A stretch of DNA of 64,000 nt from Bathymodiolus brooksi (lineage: Eukaryota; Mollusca; Bivalvia; Mytilida; Modiolidae). The stretch is taken from the NCBI GenBank assembly GCA_963680875.1, contig OY804579.1:23235804-23299803 (forward strand). The letters run 5' to 3'. Made by a program: the position numbers and the translations under genes. This document shows positions 49,831 through 63,900 of the stretch, piece by piece; position 1 is the first letter of the stretch, and every line of letters starts with the position of its first letter. Below the pieces are notes generated by a model. The model worked only from the letters and a program-made list of their open reading frames with translations. It did no database searches and was not told where the DNA came from.

Positions 49831-50225
49831 GTCTGGGTTTCGTTTGCGTTGTCTACGTTTCGCATGCGTTGTCCCAGTTTCGTATGCGTTGTCTGAGTTT
49901 CGTATTCGTTGTCTGGGTTTCGTTTGCGTTTTCTACGTTTCGCATGCGTTGTCTGAGTTTCGTATACGTTGTCCGAGTTTCGTATGCGTTGTCTGAGTTT
50001 CGTATGCGTTGTCTGCGTTTCGCATGCGCTGTCTGGGTTTCGTATGCATTTTCTGAGTTTCGTATGTACTCTCTGGGTTTCGTATGCGTTGTCTGGGTTT
50101 CGTATGAGTTGTCTGCGTTTCGCATGCGATGTCTGGGTTTTGCATGCATTGTCTAAGTTTCGCATGCGATGTCTAGGTTTTGTATGCGTTTTCTGAGTGT
50201 CGCATGCGTTATATGCGTTGTCTAT
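49831..50225 (+). repeat. 20-bp minisatellite, ~20 copies
   Basis: Consensus 'gtctgggtttcgtatgcgtt', period 20 bp, with substitutions but hardly any indels. Both strands lack stops, giving frames of 70-198 codons on each strand (YETQTTHTKLRQ-like on the minus strand). The 198-codon minus frame runs through this array into the SINE and is an artefact. Confidence 0.93.
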
Positions 50226-50934
50226 TCATACAACTTTTACTTCTGCTATTATAGCTTCTTTTTTGGAACAAAACTTATTTTTTAATTCAGTGGATTCCGT
50301 TTATTTGCTAAGCCTATTTGTTTGAGAAAGTTTTGAAAACAAGCGAACATTGCGATTATACGAAAACACAATCCAGCTCGGAAGTAGGAATGAGCTTACG
50401 ACATTTTGTAAATACATCAATTATTATTATCTAAAAATGTAAGTCAACCAAGAAAGGTTTCACAATGACGTGTATTAATTACATGCGATTTATCTTTCAA
50501 CCACATGATGGTGAGAACAAATTATATTGTGAATTGTCGAATTTGTCGATATGTTTTAAAGCGTTAGGTTACTGCAGTTTAAAGTCCAGAGAAACGATAT
50601 ATACAACACATGTAAAGTGATCATTTCACCATAGACGCGGTTGTGTATAGTTCATAAAAAGAATGTGACGTTACGGTTATACATGCATGTACCTTATTAG
50701 AAAGTGTAATCGGTGAACTGCAATCATCCGCTGACCATGTATTTGTTCTACTCATGTTTATGTTGTCGTAATATCTATGATGTGGTCTTCAGTATCTGTG
50801 CCGATTTTTGTTACTTATGCCTGTTTCGCACTATAAAAAAAGGGGAGAGTCCCAGTGCCATGAATAACTTTTTTGTACAAATCACGTGACACGACTTATA
50901 TTTCTATCAGTTTCTTTCGTTGTCTTTTCAGTGA
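50226..50934. other. Intergenic, no gene seen
   Basis: No gene or structured repeat recognised. Confidence 0.4.
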
Positions 50935-51168
50935 GTGGTACGTGTTGTTGTGATGGGTGGCACTAGTTGAGCAGCTTACGCCTCCGGAGCACATGAGTTG
51001 ACAGCGGATTTTTGTGGGGTTCGTGTTGCTAGATCTTTAGTTTTCTGTGTAGTGTTTTGCTGATCATTGTTTGTCCTTTGTCCTGTTTCTTTTTGGTCAT
51101 TGAATTGTATATCTTTCTTTGATTCACGGGACTCTGATTGCCCCTTTGGTACCTTCAGCCTTTCCTCA
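50935..51168 (+). repeat. Dispersed mussel-type repeat, copy B
   Basis: Contains 'gcttacgcctccggagcac', 'ggggttcgtgttgctag', 'tctttagttttctgtgtag' and 'cccctttggtacctt', matching a dispersed mussel repeat I remember and, in part, copy A at 37995-38160. No coding frame. Confidence 0.6.
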
Positions 51169-52240
51169 TATTATCAACAATAACTCTTTATATGTCATGT
51201 TTTCAAAAGGCAATAGAGTACTCGGAAATATTGGTCTTATTAATATTTTGAGTTCCAGGAAAAAAAAATAGAAACCATTGCTTATCGTCTCTCGGGTGAA
51301 GGTCTAGAATGTTAGGTTAAATATCAATTTTATGAATGTTTATTATGCCATGCGTTTTATGATTATGTCTCTTTTTATCTGCAGGACTGATTTAAACTGT
51401 TTACAATGATATTCCTGTTTTGTTTGAACAAAGGGAAACTAAAATAACTTAACATTTGATATTCCCATAATTTATTCATACATTGGGGTCCCTACAAACG
51501 GATAAATAAAGAAATAAACCGCATCTCTTTTTTCAACCTTCTAGAGAAGAATGCTAGGAATAAACTTCACTTTCATGTCATGTTCAATTAAGAAACGCAA
51601 CAGACAGGAGGTTTTATTGAGAACGAAACGACAAGACTGTCTTTTTTAAGTTTGTTTTTATTATAGTCTTAAAATGATAAACTTGAGTTTGACAGACGCG
51701 TTATGCACCATGGAATTCAATAAGAAGCACGTGATAGTTTATAGGCAAATAAATATAGTCTTACATCCGAATCCTGGCAGTTAAACGTTTGTCTGTCTCA
51801 GCTTTACAGTAAACGTCGCATCAAATTAATTTTGTACAAACTTGTAGCAATTCTTGGTTACATACATGAACATTGGGGCTGTTGAGGTCAACTGGTTCCG
51901 GTGTTTCGTATGACACGAACGTGCATTCGTTTTCATGAAATTTATGAATTAACGGACACTACGGATTTCGTGTACAAGACTACCTTATTTTTTTATTTCA
52001 TTTTATCTTATTCAGTGTATAGATTATATTTATATAGTACGTACTCTGATTGGCGGTTATTTTGACATTATAATAATAATAATAATAATTCATTACCAAT
52101 TTTGGGCCCACAAGGAGCAACATGAAAAGTAAACATATGACAATAGGCATGCAAAACAAATTACAAAACAAAAATAGAAAAAAAGGGTTGCCCGATTGAT
52201 AGAAGAACCATAGAAAACAAACACATGTATAAAATAAATA
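51169..52240. other. Intergenic with (aat)n microsatellite
   Basis: A short (aat)n run lies at about 52070-52090. No gene seen. Confidence 0.4.
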
Positions 52241-54970
52241 TGATATACTGTATATATATATGATATACTGTATATATATATATGATATACTGTATATATA
52301 TATGATATACTGTATATATATATGATATACTGTATATATATATGATATACTGTATATATATATATGATATACTGTATATATATATGATATACTGTATATA
52401 TATATGATATACTGTATATATATATGATATACTGTATATATATATATATGATATACTGTATATATATATGATATACTGTATATATATATGATATACTGTA
52501 TATATATATATGATATACTGTATATATATATGATATACTGTATATATATATGATATACTGTATATATATATGATATACTGTATATATATATATGATATAC
52601 TGTATATATATATGATATACTGTATATATATATGATATACTGTATATATATATGATATACTGTATATATATATGATATACTGTATATATATATGATATAC
52701 TGTATATATATATGATATACTGTATATATATATGATATACTGTATATATATATGATATACTGTATATATATATGATATACTGTATATATATATAGATGAT
52801 ATACTGTATATATATATATGATATACTGTATATATATATATATGATATACTGTATATATATATGATATACTGTATATATATATGATATACTGTATATATA
52901 TATATGATATACTGTATATATATATGATATACTGTATATATATATGATATACTGTATATATATATGATATACTGTATATATATATGATATACTGTATATA
53001 TATATGATATACTGTATATATATATGATATACTGTATATATATATGATATACTGTATATATATATATGATATACTGTATATATATATGATATACTGTATA
53101 TATATATGATATACTGTATATATATATGATATACTGTATATATATATGATATACTGTATATATATATGATATACTGTATATATATATGATATACTGTATA
53201 TATATATGATATACTGTATATATATATGATATACTGTATATATATATGATATACTGTATATATATATATATGATATACTGTATATATATATATGATATAC
53301 TGTATATATATATATATGATATACTGTATATATATATGATATACTGTATATATATATGATATACTGTATATATATATGATATACTGTATATATATATGAT
53401 ATACTGTATATATATATGATATACTGTATATATATATGATATACTGTATATATATATGATATACTGTATATATATATGATATACTGTATATATATATGAT
53501 ATACTGTATATAAATATGATATACTGTATATATATATGATATACTGTATATATATATGATATACTGTATATATATATATGATATACTGTATATATATATG
53601 ATATACTGTATATATATATATGATATACTGTATATATATATGATATACTGTATATATATATGATATACTGTATATATATATGATATACTGTATATAAATA
53701 TGATATACTGTATATATATATGATATACTGTATATATATATGATATACTGTATATATATATGATATACTGTATATAAATATGATATACTGTATATATATA
53801 TGATATACTGTATATATATATGATATACTGTATATATATATATGATATACTGTATATATATATGATATACTGTATATATATATGATATACTGTATATAAA
53901 TATGATATACTGTATATATATATATGATATACTGTATATATATATGATATACTGTATATAAATATGATATACTGTATATATATATGCTATACTGTATATA
54001 TATATGATATACTGTATATATATATATGATATACTGTATATATATATGATATACTGTATATATATATGATATACTGTATATAAATATGATATACTGTATA
54101 TATATATGATATACTGTATATATATATGATATACTGTATATATATATATGATATACTGTATATATATATGATATACTGTATATATATATGATATACTGTA
54201 TATATATATGATATACTGTATATATATATGATATACTGTATATATATATGATATACTGTATATATATATGATATACTGTATATATATATGATATACTGTA
54301 TATATATATGATATACTGTATATATATATATGATATACTGTATATATATATGATATACTGTATATATATATATGATATACTGTATATATATATGATATAC
54401 TGTATATATATATGATATACTGTATATATATATATGATATACTGTATATATATATGATATACTGTATATATATATGATATACTGTATATATATATGATAT
54501 ACTGTAAATATATATGATATACTGTATATATATATGATATACTGTATATATATATGATATACTGTATATATATATGATATACTGTATATATATATATGAT
54601 ATACTGTATATATATATGATATACTGTATATATATATATATATGATATACTGTATATATATATGATATACTGTATATATATATGATATACTGTATATATA
54701 TATGATATACTGTATATATATATGATATACTGTATATATATATGATATACTGTATATATATATGATATACTGTATATATATATATGATATACTGTATATA
54801 TATATGATATACTGTATATATATATATGATATACTGTATATATATATGATATACTGTATATATATATGATATACTGTATATATATATGATATACTGTATA
54901 TATATATGATATACTGTATATATATATGATATACTGTATATATATATGATATACTGTATATATATATGAT
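52241..54970 (+). repeat. 20-bp AT-rich satellite, ~130 copies
   Basis: Unit 'tgatatactgtatatatata' (20 bp), with units of 22, 24 and more produced by extra TA pairs, and sparse variants (tataaatatg, tactgtaaat, tatgctatac). The span is 2.73 kb. No stop codon exists in the minus-strand unit in any frame, so a 937-codon frame (IYIQYIIYIYSISYIYTVYH repeats) crosses it. It is meaningless. The TA runs can extrude cruciforms and collapse in assembly, so the copy number is uncertain. Confidence 0.97.
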
Positions 54971-57797
54971 CCAAACTTTCGTATAGAATTGAATTATTTC
55001 GGGTGAAATATCTACAAAAGGATCAAAGCTCACTATTAAATATCAAACTCAATTAGCATTGAAAAAAACATTGCGATATTATAGAGTTATTGCACGATTA
55101 TTGGTGAATGTTATCTCAAACAGAATATTATATTACACGAGGTTGCGAGTGCAATAACAATTTATGTCTTGGGACAATATTCAGCAACAATAAACATTTG
55201 TGCAAAGCACAATTTTATCCTGCCAATAACGTAATGATTTGAAACACTATTGCACTAATGCAAAAATTGCACGCTATCTTTTGAATACATTCTATATACC
55301 TGAAATAGTATATTGCTATGTGCAATGCTATGTACATTCCAGAGGGAATAACGGGGATATAGAAATAAAGCCTAGTTTGTCCACTTGGGGATTTCCAACT
55401 GGGTAGTCTGATACTATAATTTACTTGTGGCAATCAGCTCATAGGGTCACCACGTGCCACCTTTTACCAGCAAGCGTTTGAACAGTTCCAAAATCCAACA
55501 GAGAAGTCGTAGAAAGAGATTAAAACGACACCCCAACAAACAAATACATGACCATTCCCTTTCTGGCTTGGTACAGGTTAAAACTAGTTTCATGGACCAA
55601 AACCTCCCCTATTCGTATAATGATATAGTCATGTAAGTATTTTCCACATGTGAGTAAGATGCCAACCCTCACATATAACCGGGAAAAGTGATATGATGGC
55701 TATAAATAGCATATATGTCTTGCAATCAAAAATTCTAAATTCTAGGTTACAAAGTGAAAGTCGACGTGATTTACGATTTGGCTCATTCATGCGTAACACC
55801 ACGAAAAATGTGCCACATAAAGTGTTTGAATCGTTGTGGACAGAAAACTCGTAGGGATTACCGGGATATAAAATTAGTTTCTACGCTGTTGGGTACTCTC
55901 CCACCAAAAGGAGCGTCCGAATTAGTGTGGGACGCATTAATACACAACTTGATCTTAAATGATGGGACATAAATGTGCAATAATATACCCCTTTGCACGT
56001 AAAAGACAACTACAGCAGGTTGTTAGGAGTTGTGGTTGTTAGCAAGGCAAAAATTGACGACCATATCCATTCATCTTCTCATTAAACAACACCAATCAAT
56101 CAATAGAGACGTGATCTACGAAAACACAAATAAAACTAACAGATATCGGTATTATGTCGAAACTGTAAAGAACATCACAATACCTGCATGAAAACATTTA
56201 AACAGGAAATCCACACAAAAAATAAAACTGCATGGAATGAATTCAGACGTTCGGATCATGTTCCGAAATGTTCTTGTCTCGTGCATAACATCAATCATAC
56301 CTTAGTAAATTATTTCAAGATTAGATTTAAATTGAAGACACCGGATACGAGTCTTCATCGTAGTATAAAGTATTGCACAAAAGTGAAGCACACAAGATAA
56401 TGTCATTTTATTAGATACACTGTGCTTTATGCTTTATTGGTTTAGCAGCTTTCTGCAAGTTCGACCACAACATGCTTGACTCTCTTTTTCTCGTAATTTA
56501 CGGTTGATGTATAACCAATTAAGCTGTTCTTATTTTTGTGGAGTAGTTGATCATAGTATTGTCTAATTTGCCATGCTTAACTAAACATTTTAAAAAAGTC
56601 CTAGCTAGCGGCAGTTTTATCTTTTATCATTTATTCATATACAACGAAAATATGATGACGTTATATGGGTGATAATAATGATAATGGGTTGACCCCACAC
56701 ATTAGGTTCGTATTACCATTTTAGATGTTATATAAAGTCTGTAATTATAGTCTGTGTACAAGAGACAAATAATCCTACAATTGGTAGACAAAATTATTGG
56801 TCTTTTAGGAATTGAAATACATTGTTTAGACAGTACTTAAAATACTTTTAACTTAAGGCTGGTGTAAATTTGTTTTAAATGCCTGTTATTTATGACACCC
56901 AATGGCTGTTTATTTTGTATCACAGACAATGAACATAGATAATATAACAAATAATAGAGATCGTAGGAGCCAAGCAGAATGATATCAGCAGTTCGATGTT
57001 GCTATTACATCTCCAAACACCAAGTCGGCGCCGATCTGATTTATATTCTGTCCATAAACGGTAGAAGAACATGCTATTTTGTGTGTTGAATAACCGTAAA
57101 CATATGTTCTCTGGTTTCATTTGTCACAGTAATAGAAAAATGACATTGTACAAGTAAATCAAATGTCGTTAACGATAACAATTAAAGTGCCCGTTGTCGT
57201 TTATAATTGTCTATGCGTAGTTCTCAATAAGATGTATACATAAATCTTGACTGACAGTTTGTAATTTGCTGATTGGTTCCACTAATAGCAAACTTATTAT
57301 TATGTTCAGTTGCTACTGGTGGGCATTTATTGGATGTAACAGGAACTTTTAATTACTATTATGGAATAGATTGATGAAAACACTGTCAATTATCCTTATG
57401 TAACAGACAACTGCACCACAGGTGAAAAGCGTTGATTAATGCAAAATGTTACAAACCAGCAGATTTTATTGCATATTCATAGCATTTTATTTTTGCAGAT
57501 GAGTCATCCTTTCAATACTATTTCACGTAAACGGAGTAAACAATGGATAATTTCAAAAAGAGACGTAGTGGTCATGGTTGGTTTTTTTTGCGTTCCATGA
57601 CTTGAGGTGAGAGATGGTTGTTCGTTTTGTTAAAATTTGTGGAATTGTTGACAGTCACTTTTTAAATTTTCATTTCTTATAAATTTTCGATGTACTGCTA
57701 AGAAACCAATTGGTAGATCTTAAAAACCATAAGTGTAACTAAAAATGAGTCAAGATCCATTCCATAAAAAAGATAACAAAGCACAGTAATAATACAA
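54971..57797. other. Intergenic; small inverted repeat; unrecognised frames
   Basis: 'gttattgcac' (55086-55095) and 'gtgcaataac' (55149-55158) are exact inverse copies, and 'attgcac' recurs to 55290; perhaps a decayed MITE. Frames at 55754-55972 (GTG first codon) and 56188-56400 (ATG, 70 codons) look somewhat protein-like in composition, but I recognise no family and no splice context; possibly old transposon sequence. Confidence 0.35.
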
Positions 57798-58774
57798 TAC
57801 CCGTATAACCGGTAATTTCTGCGGTGTGAAATTTCTGCGGTTTTGGTCTAAAAAGAAGACATTTAATTTTTGCGGATTTTTTTTCCTGCGGATTGAAAAT
57901 CTCGGCACCGATAAAAAAAAAATTTGTATTACAGGAGGCGATGTTACGATAAACAACTGGTGCACACCACAGTGATCATTAGAAGTAAAAAAATATTCAA
58001 TTCTTTGGAAAGTTTTTAAAGATTACAGCTTCTGAATACGCATTTGGTTAACTTCAAATTTGTCTTATGAAACTATTTTATCACTGTTTTCGCGATCTAT
58101 TTTGTTGACAGGGAATACGAAGTCAACAGTTGGATCGATATCGGTATTAAATCTTTGATATTTCGGATATATATTTTTGATGTCGAATCTTCATACTTTA
58201 TCATGTAACATTTTTTTTTTAAAGAATTATGATTAAAAGCAGTTATATTCAATTCTTTTAGTATAATGTAGACATAAAAACTCCTGTTAACCGGAATTCT
58301 ACTACCAGTACATTTCTATTTGTTTGGTTTTTAGATGAATCCTGAGATCACGCAGTTTGATATTATTCAATCGGAGCTACAACAATGAAAAAAAAAACCC
58401 ACCAATGTTAATTTATGTAATAAAAATTTTAAATATTGCTTTAATAAACTTTATTATGATTGTAAACATTAACTCATGTGATTTTTCAATTATTTTCGAT
58501 GTCAGCTTGTTATATATAATCACATTTCTTTATCTGGAGTAATTGTAATTAACAGTTAAAAATCATCAGGCCACAGCTAAATAACCTTTAATTGTTGTGT
58601 AGACATTTATATAGTACCAGGTTTTTTTTAATCTGGTATAGTAATTAGGACTAATTAAATATTTGACATTTACGGCGGAATTGGAGTTAGAGTTTGAAAA
58701 TGTATTTTGTATTTTAATTTCTGCGGTGCGGAGTTGACCGCAGAATACCGCAGAAATTACCGGTTATACGGGTA
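57798..58774. mobile_element. Non-autonomous DNA transposon, 28-bp perfect terminal inverted repeats
   Basis: Left end 'tacccgtataaccggtaatt' continuing 'tctgcggt' (57798-57825) is the exact reverse complement of 58747-58774. The termini can be read as CCCGTATAACCGG flanked by TA on both sides, the target-site signature of Tc1/mariner-type elements, but the TA could equally belong to the repeat. Subterminal 'tctgcgg'/'ccgcag' words recur inside both ends (57840, 57880; 58723, 58737), like transposase-binding repeats. The ~920-bp interior is AT-rich with no frame over 61 codons, so it encodes no transposase. Perfect ends imply recent mobility. Confidence 0.85.
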
Positions 58775-59753
58775 ACTGTTTGATGATCGACATTTTACAG
58801 TCACTAACAATGTCTTCATTGAGTATAACTCATACGAAATCCCCTACAACTTGTAGATAAACGTTTGTTTAATCTCTGGTTCATAAAAATAATAATACTA
58901 CAATTTAGTATCATTGTCCTTGTGCCTTCGAAGGCAGTCTCTTACAGTTTCATGCATCATTTATGTTCTACAATTTACCCATTGAACATAATTAATCACT
59001 CTAAATATTATACTCAAGTCTTAAAATGGAATGAAAGAAATACTACATGTCGATTCCGCTACAATCTTGGGACAGGATTAGAACTACGTGAGTTTATCTT
59101 TCAACAATATGTCATCCATATTGTGGAGGTAGGTTTTATTATTGTGGAAGGAAATTCGTATATCTTGCGCCTACGAAAACCACAGATAACGTCAGTCGGT
59201 AACAAAATCCATATTGTAATGTGGTGGGGGAGTGAAATCTAATCGCGGTTTCGGCAACACTTATGTCAGCAGAGGATCCGGGTTACAGGCCAGGTAGGGG
59301 ATCAGGGGGAAAACTATATCTATGCCAACACTGCAGATATGAATATAGGTTAATGTCACTAGTGGTGTTGAATTCATTACTCTTTAACTTAAAGTTATTA
59401 TTGGCGTGTAATGTACAATATTCGATAATACTCCCAATTTCAACTGATTGGTATAGCTTATGTGTATAATAAATGGAAAAAAAAGGAAGAAAAGAAAACA
59501 TAATCATGATAGTTCTCATTGGAAGCAATGCTTGCAAATGTATTTGAAAACTCGATGAGAGCATTATGTATTAAGGTCTATTGCATTCTTAGAGTATATT
59601 ATAAATCTCACCTTCAAATTGATCATTATATTATAAAGGAGTATATGCAACTAACACTGGTTGTTTGAAATGGTTAGCATCTATTTCCTACTTAAGACGT
59701 AGAAACACATTTTCCCAAAGTAAGCTATTTTAAGAAAGTGAGTTTATTTTTCG
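58775..59753. other. Intergenic, no recognised gene
   Basis: A 125-codon plus frame (58865-59242) starts at a non-ATG codon and is unlike anything I know. An old transposon or chance are the likely readings. Confidence 0.35.
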
Positions 59754-59867
59754 AAAGTATGTAAGTGTTAAGAGTAAACATTTGATTGTCTAATTTGTAT
59801 ATTATTATGTAAAGTATGTAAGTGTTAAGAGTAAACATTTGATTGTCTAATTTGTATATTATTATGT
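59754..59867 (+). repeat. 57-bp perfect tandem duplication
   Basis: 'aaagtatgtaagtgttaaga' to 'tatattattatgt' occurs twice, offset exactly 57 bp (59754, 59811), with no differences seen. Very recent, or an assembly duplication. Confidence 0.95.
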
Positions 59868-60706
59868 ATGAGTTAAATATGACGCAATAACTGCGTTGAT
59901 GTTTTATTTAAGTTTTCTAAAAAAAAGTTTATATGTAATAGAACACGAACAAAGAAAGACTATTTTCTAATTTGTCTGAATCACACGGGAGTTTACATAT
60001 ATAAGGAAGACACTATGTCCAATAAAATAAAGCTATCATTGGGTTCGTGTGACATGTTTAATTATGGAATGACAATAAAATACGTTTCTGTGTATCTAAA
60101 GGTGTCTTCGGTTGTATAACTGTCACCATATAAAGCTTATCACCTGAAAATATAATGCCATTACTCAATTTACGATGATGTTATGATTAATAGGACAGGT
60201 CTGTCAAAGTTGTGTTCCTAAGTATAAAACAATGAATTATCGGTTCATTTTGACATCAACGATGGCGTGTAGCAGGGCTATCCATTTTTACATTTCTTTT
60301 TTAGTGTGTATTTATTTTAAAATAAAACCACAAATTCGAAAATGAAAATAAGGTACAAATAAAAAAGCTATAAAATGATGAATTATTGGTTTATTTTGAA
60401 CTCAAAAAGGTGTGTATTACATCTACCGTGTATTCATTTGTCTCGTCCTTTTCACATTTTGTTTTGGCATTTTCTATTAAAACACGAAAATAAACAATGT
60501 GTAAATGTTCCCTTTAAAAGACTTATCCTGTATGTAGATTATAAATAATGGCTGTGCCTTTTTAATTTCTATATAAAACGAATAATGAATGTTTGATTGT
60601 TGCTTCACGTCAAGTAAGCATTATTTTATCTTCATTTATGACGTAGGCAAATTTAAGCACGCTGACACTAGAATGGGCATATGGGCGAAAGCTTAGATCG
60701 TCACAG
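59868..60706. other. Intergenic, no gene seen
   Basis: Nothing recognisable; 'aatgatgaattattggtt' near 60374 echoes 'aatgaattatcggtt' near 60230, a weak local repeat. Confidence 0.4.
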
Positions 60707-60965
60707 TTAAGGGAACGACCATTTAACTTGAAGGGGGGTTATGGTTTTTTTCTAAAAAAATATTCTGATTCCCAATTTTGCTGAAAAAAATATTCTGATT
60801 TTGGTGGAGGAAAAAAAAAATAATCTGATTCAGAGTTTTTGTCATATAACTTAATGTTAAATTCTGGAAAAAAAATTCGCGCTTGGCGCGACAAAAAATA
60901 AATATTCTAACTCTTGTGTTGTCCGACAAAAAAATTCTGAACGAAACAAAAAAACATATTTTGTA
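60707..60965. mobile_element. Second copy of the 5270-5524 element family (one end clear)
   Basis: TTAA at 60707-60710 followed by 'gggaacgaccatttaactt', the same end as 5270-5524. The interior repeats 'aaaaaaatattctgatt' three times and shares the 'aaaaataatctgat' word with the first copy in inverted form. The right end is not identified. The A-rich minus-strand frame (100 codons) is repeat-derived. Confidence 0.5.
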
Positions 60966-63900
60966 ATACTTTGTTTCCTGAAATAATGTTTTATTTCCAA
61001 ACCGATACACAAACAAACGCGTCACTCACAATTTCATATGCATTGTAAATCTAATTGTGTTCATATATGTATGGCTTGGGGAACGTTTAAATGAAAAAGA
61101 ATACAGCATTGTTAACTGTAATTGGTACTACAAATCAAATTATGATATCAACTGAAACAGTGTTTTACCTATTGTCTGTGAACTCCAAACACAAAGGTAA
61201 TTGGGGTTAGAATGGTTTTATTATTGATGTGTGGGTAGTTTGATTGTGGTGTGTTTTCCGAGAATACGAAACAGGATATGACATGACTCTGATGATTTTA
61301 ATAGGAGCGACGTTTTCACCTTCATCGTTAATCAGATAGGATAGTTATTGTGATTTTAAAAACAGGTTATCTCTCTTTATTTTAAATTTTAAATAAACAG
61401 AAAAAAATATAAAATAATACATAAAAGGAACGGTTACGGTTTCTTTATCCGAATCTACCATTTCAGAAGATAATAAAAACTAAATGTATCAGATGAAGAA
61501 GCAGGACATGGATATATATAATAGAATATATCTTGCGCCTCTAGATCATTGTAAAGTTGCGCCGTTGATTTAAAAAGCCATATGTCATAGCCTCATCTTC
61601 TAAATATCACTAACTCTTAGCATTTTGGAACATATAAGCTTTATAGAAACAACAATCGTGAACCTGTTCGTGATATCAAGAAGTTTTTAACAGACTATTA
61701 GTGTGTGGCAAATAACGTAAACAGAAAAAAGAAGCATACATGCAAGTAATAGTCCTGATCATGAATTCGTTGATACATATGTATAATTGTCATATCTGAT
61801 TTTACCAGACATGCATGTTTCACATTTATACTTCTGAACCTCTCTTACTCTTTGAGAGTTAGGACGTCAAGATGTGTACCATTCCTGATTTCCCTTCCAG
61901 AACACATGTTGCCATTTCATTTTTTTTTCTTCCCAGTTCGATATTTCCGAGATTCATGTTTATTTATTTTCTTTTATCTGTGTTGCCCTTTAATATGTCG
62001 TTGGTAATACGTGGTCAAATAAATGTGATAATTATAAGAACATTTTTAGAAAATACCCATTTTCCTTCTTCAGGAGGTTAATATAGATAATTTTCTAATA
62101 TGACGTCCTTCATTGGCTATGCGAACAATGCCTTGATAATTTTACCAGTAAGTTGGCATCATATATGCGTATTGCCGGACAAATTGGGCCGTCATTTCAG
62201 AGTGATTTCATGATCTATTCTTGACCGTGTTACATATATACATTAAAGGTTAAATTATACATGTTGTTTCTTCACATATTCATCGTTCCGGATAAATTAC
62301 TAAAGTTAACTATGATCGACTTTAACTTTTGTAAATTGTCGACATCCGTTGAACTCCAGTGACACGGACACCTATATATTTTACGATTTGTGTTTTAGCA
62401 TTTTAACCTGTAAAATCAAAATGCCATCTAACTAAAAAATGTCAGCAACTTAATTACAACATAATGCATTTTATATATAGAAAAAACGACTCTAAACCTG
62501 AAGATTGCACGATAAATGGCTTACTGAAAACATCATCAAGATGTAATATTTTCATATCTTATCAATAAATAAAAGATATGGTGATTAATATTGTTGTCAT
62601 GTTGTCAAATAAATCCAAAAGGCAAACATATACCACCGTCACACGACCATACACGTGTGCCTCCATCTCAAGTAACTAGTCACTTGGTGTGCCATATTTT
62701 TATATACCTATATCGCTGACCACATGATGACAAAGTGCCCAACAGGGGCTAGTGTTCGAATCTCACTGAGGAGAGAACATGAATTTGTTCACATAAAATC
62801 TGCTTCTAACATTGTTTGACCTATTTTCATACATGTACATATATATGCATACACTGTATATAGTTGTTCATTGTAAATTATATTTTGTTTAAAACATTTG
62901 CCTTTTCAACATTCGAAAGGTTACAGGAACCAATAGTCTCTTACATGTGAATAAAGAATCACTTTTACAGGAACCACAGTTGCATATTCTAATTATTTAC
63001 AAGAACCAATTTCGCCATAAGCTTAGTCACATATGTGTTCATATTTTTCAACCGAATCTAAGTTTCGTGCGCAGAAGTTCAATGGTAATAAGTAAATGTT
63101 GTTCACACGGCTATATGTGAGGGTTTGCATTTTACATATTGAAATCACTTACATGACCGTATCATTTCACTAAGAAGGGAGGTTTTGGCCCATTAAACTA
63201 GTTGAACCCTCTACTGTTTATTGAAGTACCTGTACCAAGCAATGAAAGTAAGCGTGTCATATATTTATACATTGGGGATATCGATTTTGCCCCTTTCTAC
63301 GATTTTTCTATTGGATGTTGGAACTGTTGCCGCAATGTGAAAAACGGAACTTGTACCGTATGTTTTTATTTATTTATAATAAGGTTAGTTTTGCGAAACA
63401 GTGCACGAGCTAACAGCTGAACAATAACAAGTTACAGATATATGATACAGTGTACTCTTTAGGTGTACATGAGCGTATATCTATGGGATGAATAATTCTG
63501 CAATTTTATTATCTGTATTGTGTTTGATGTTGTCGTACAATGCAAAAATGTGCAACTGCAAATGAAAAATGTTGAAAAATAAGAACAAAGCATTGCAGCT
63601 ATATTTAAAATTCGAACTTTGTTCATAGTAGTAATGGTAATTCATATATCAAAACAATATCTATGTAAAGGCATGGATTCCATACTGCAGATATATGAAT
63701 ACATGGGTACGGGTTTTGAAATGAGGGAATGTATGGTTGTTATATTGAGGACAAAAACAAAAGATTACCATTTCATTTAGGCACTGATGATCGGTTTGAT
63801 TCGTATTTATCCATCATGTATGTAATAGCTAGCTGATAACACGTGCGGTCTATTCAAACACGTTCTTGTTCATGTCAGTTTTGTTATTATGATTTATTTA

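Noticed and set aside
49569..50165. 198-codon minus-strand frame
   Set aside because: Composite of a stop-poor 20-bp minisatellite and the tRNA-derived SINE.
52161..54974. 937-codon minus-strand open frame (and 348-codon overlap)
   Set aside because: Pure translation of the 20-bp AT satellite, whose minus strand contains no stop in any frame. No domain, codon bias or splice context.
55754..55972. 73-codon Cys-containing frame
   Set aside because: Begins at GTG, no known family, no splice context; perhaps old transposon sequence, not supportable as a gene.
62745..62775. Second tRNA/SINE from the word 'gtgttcgaatctcact'
   Set aside because: Only a B-box-like word; no A box at the right distance and no stems.
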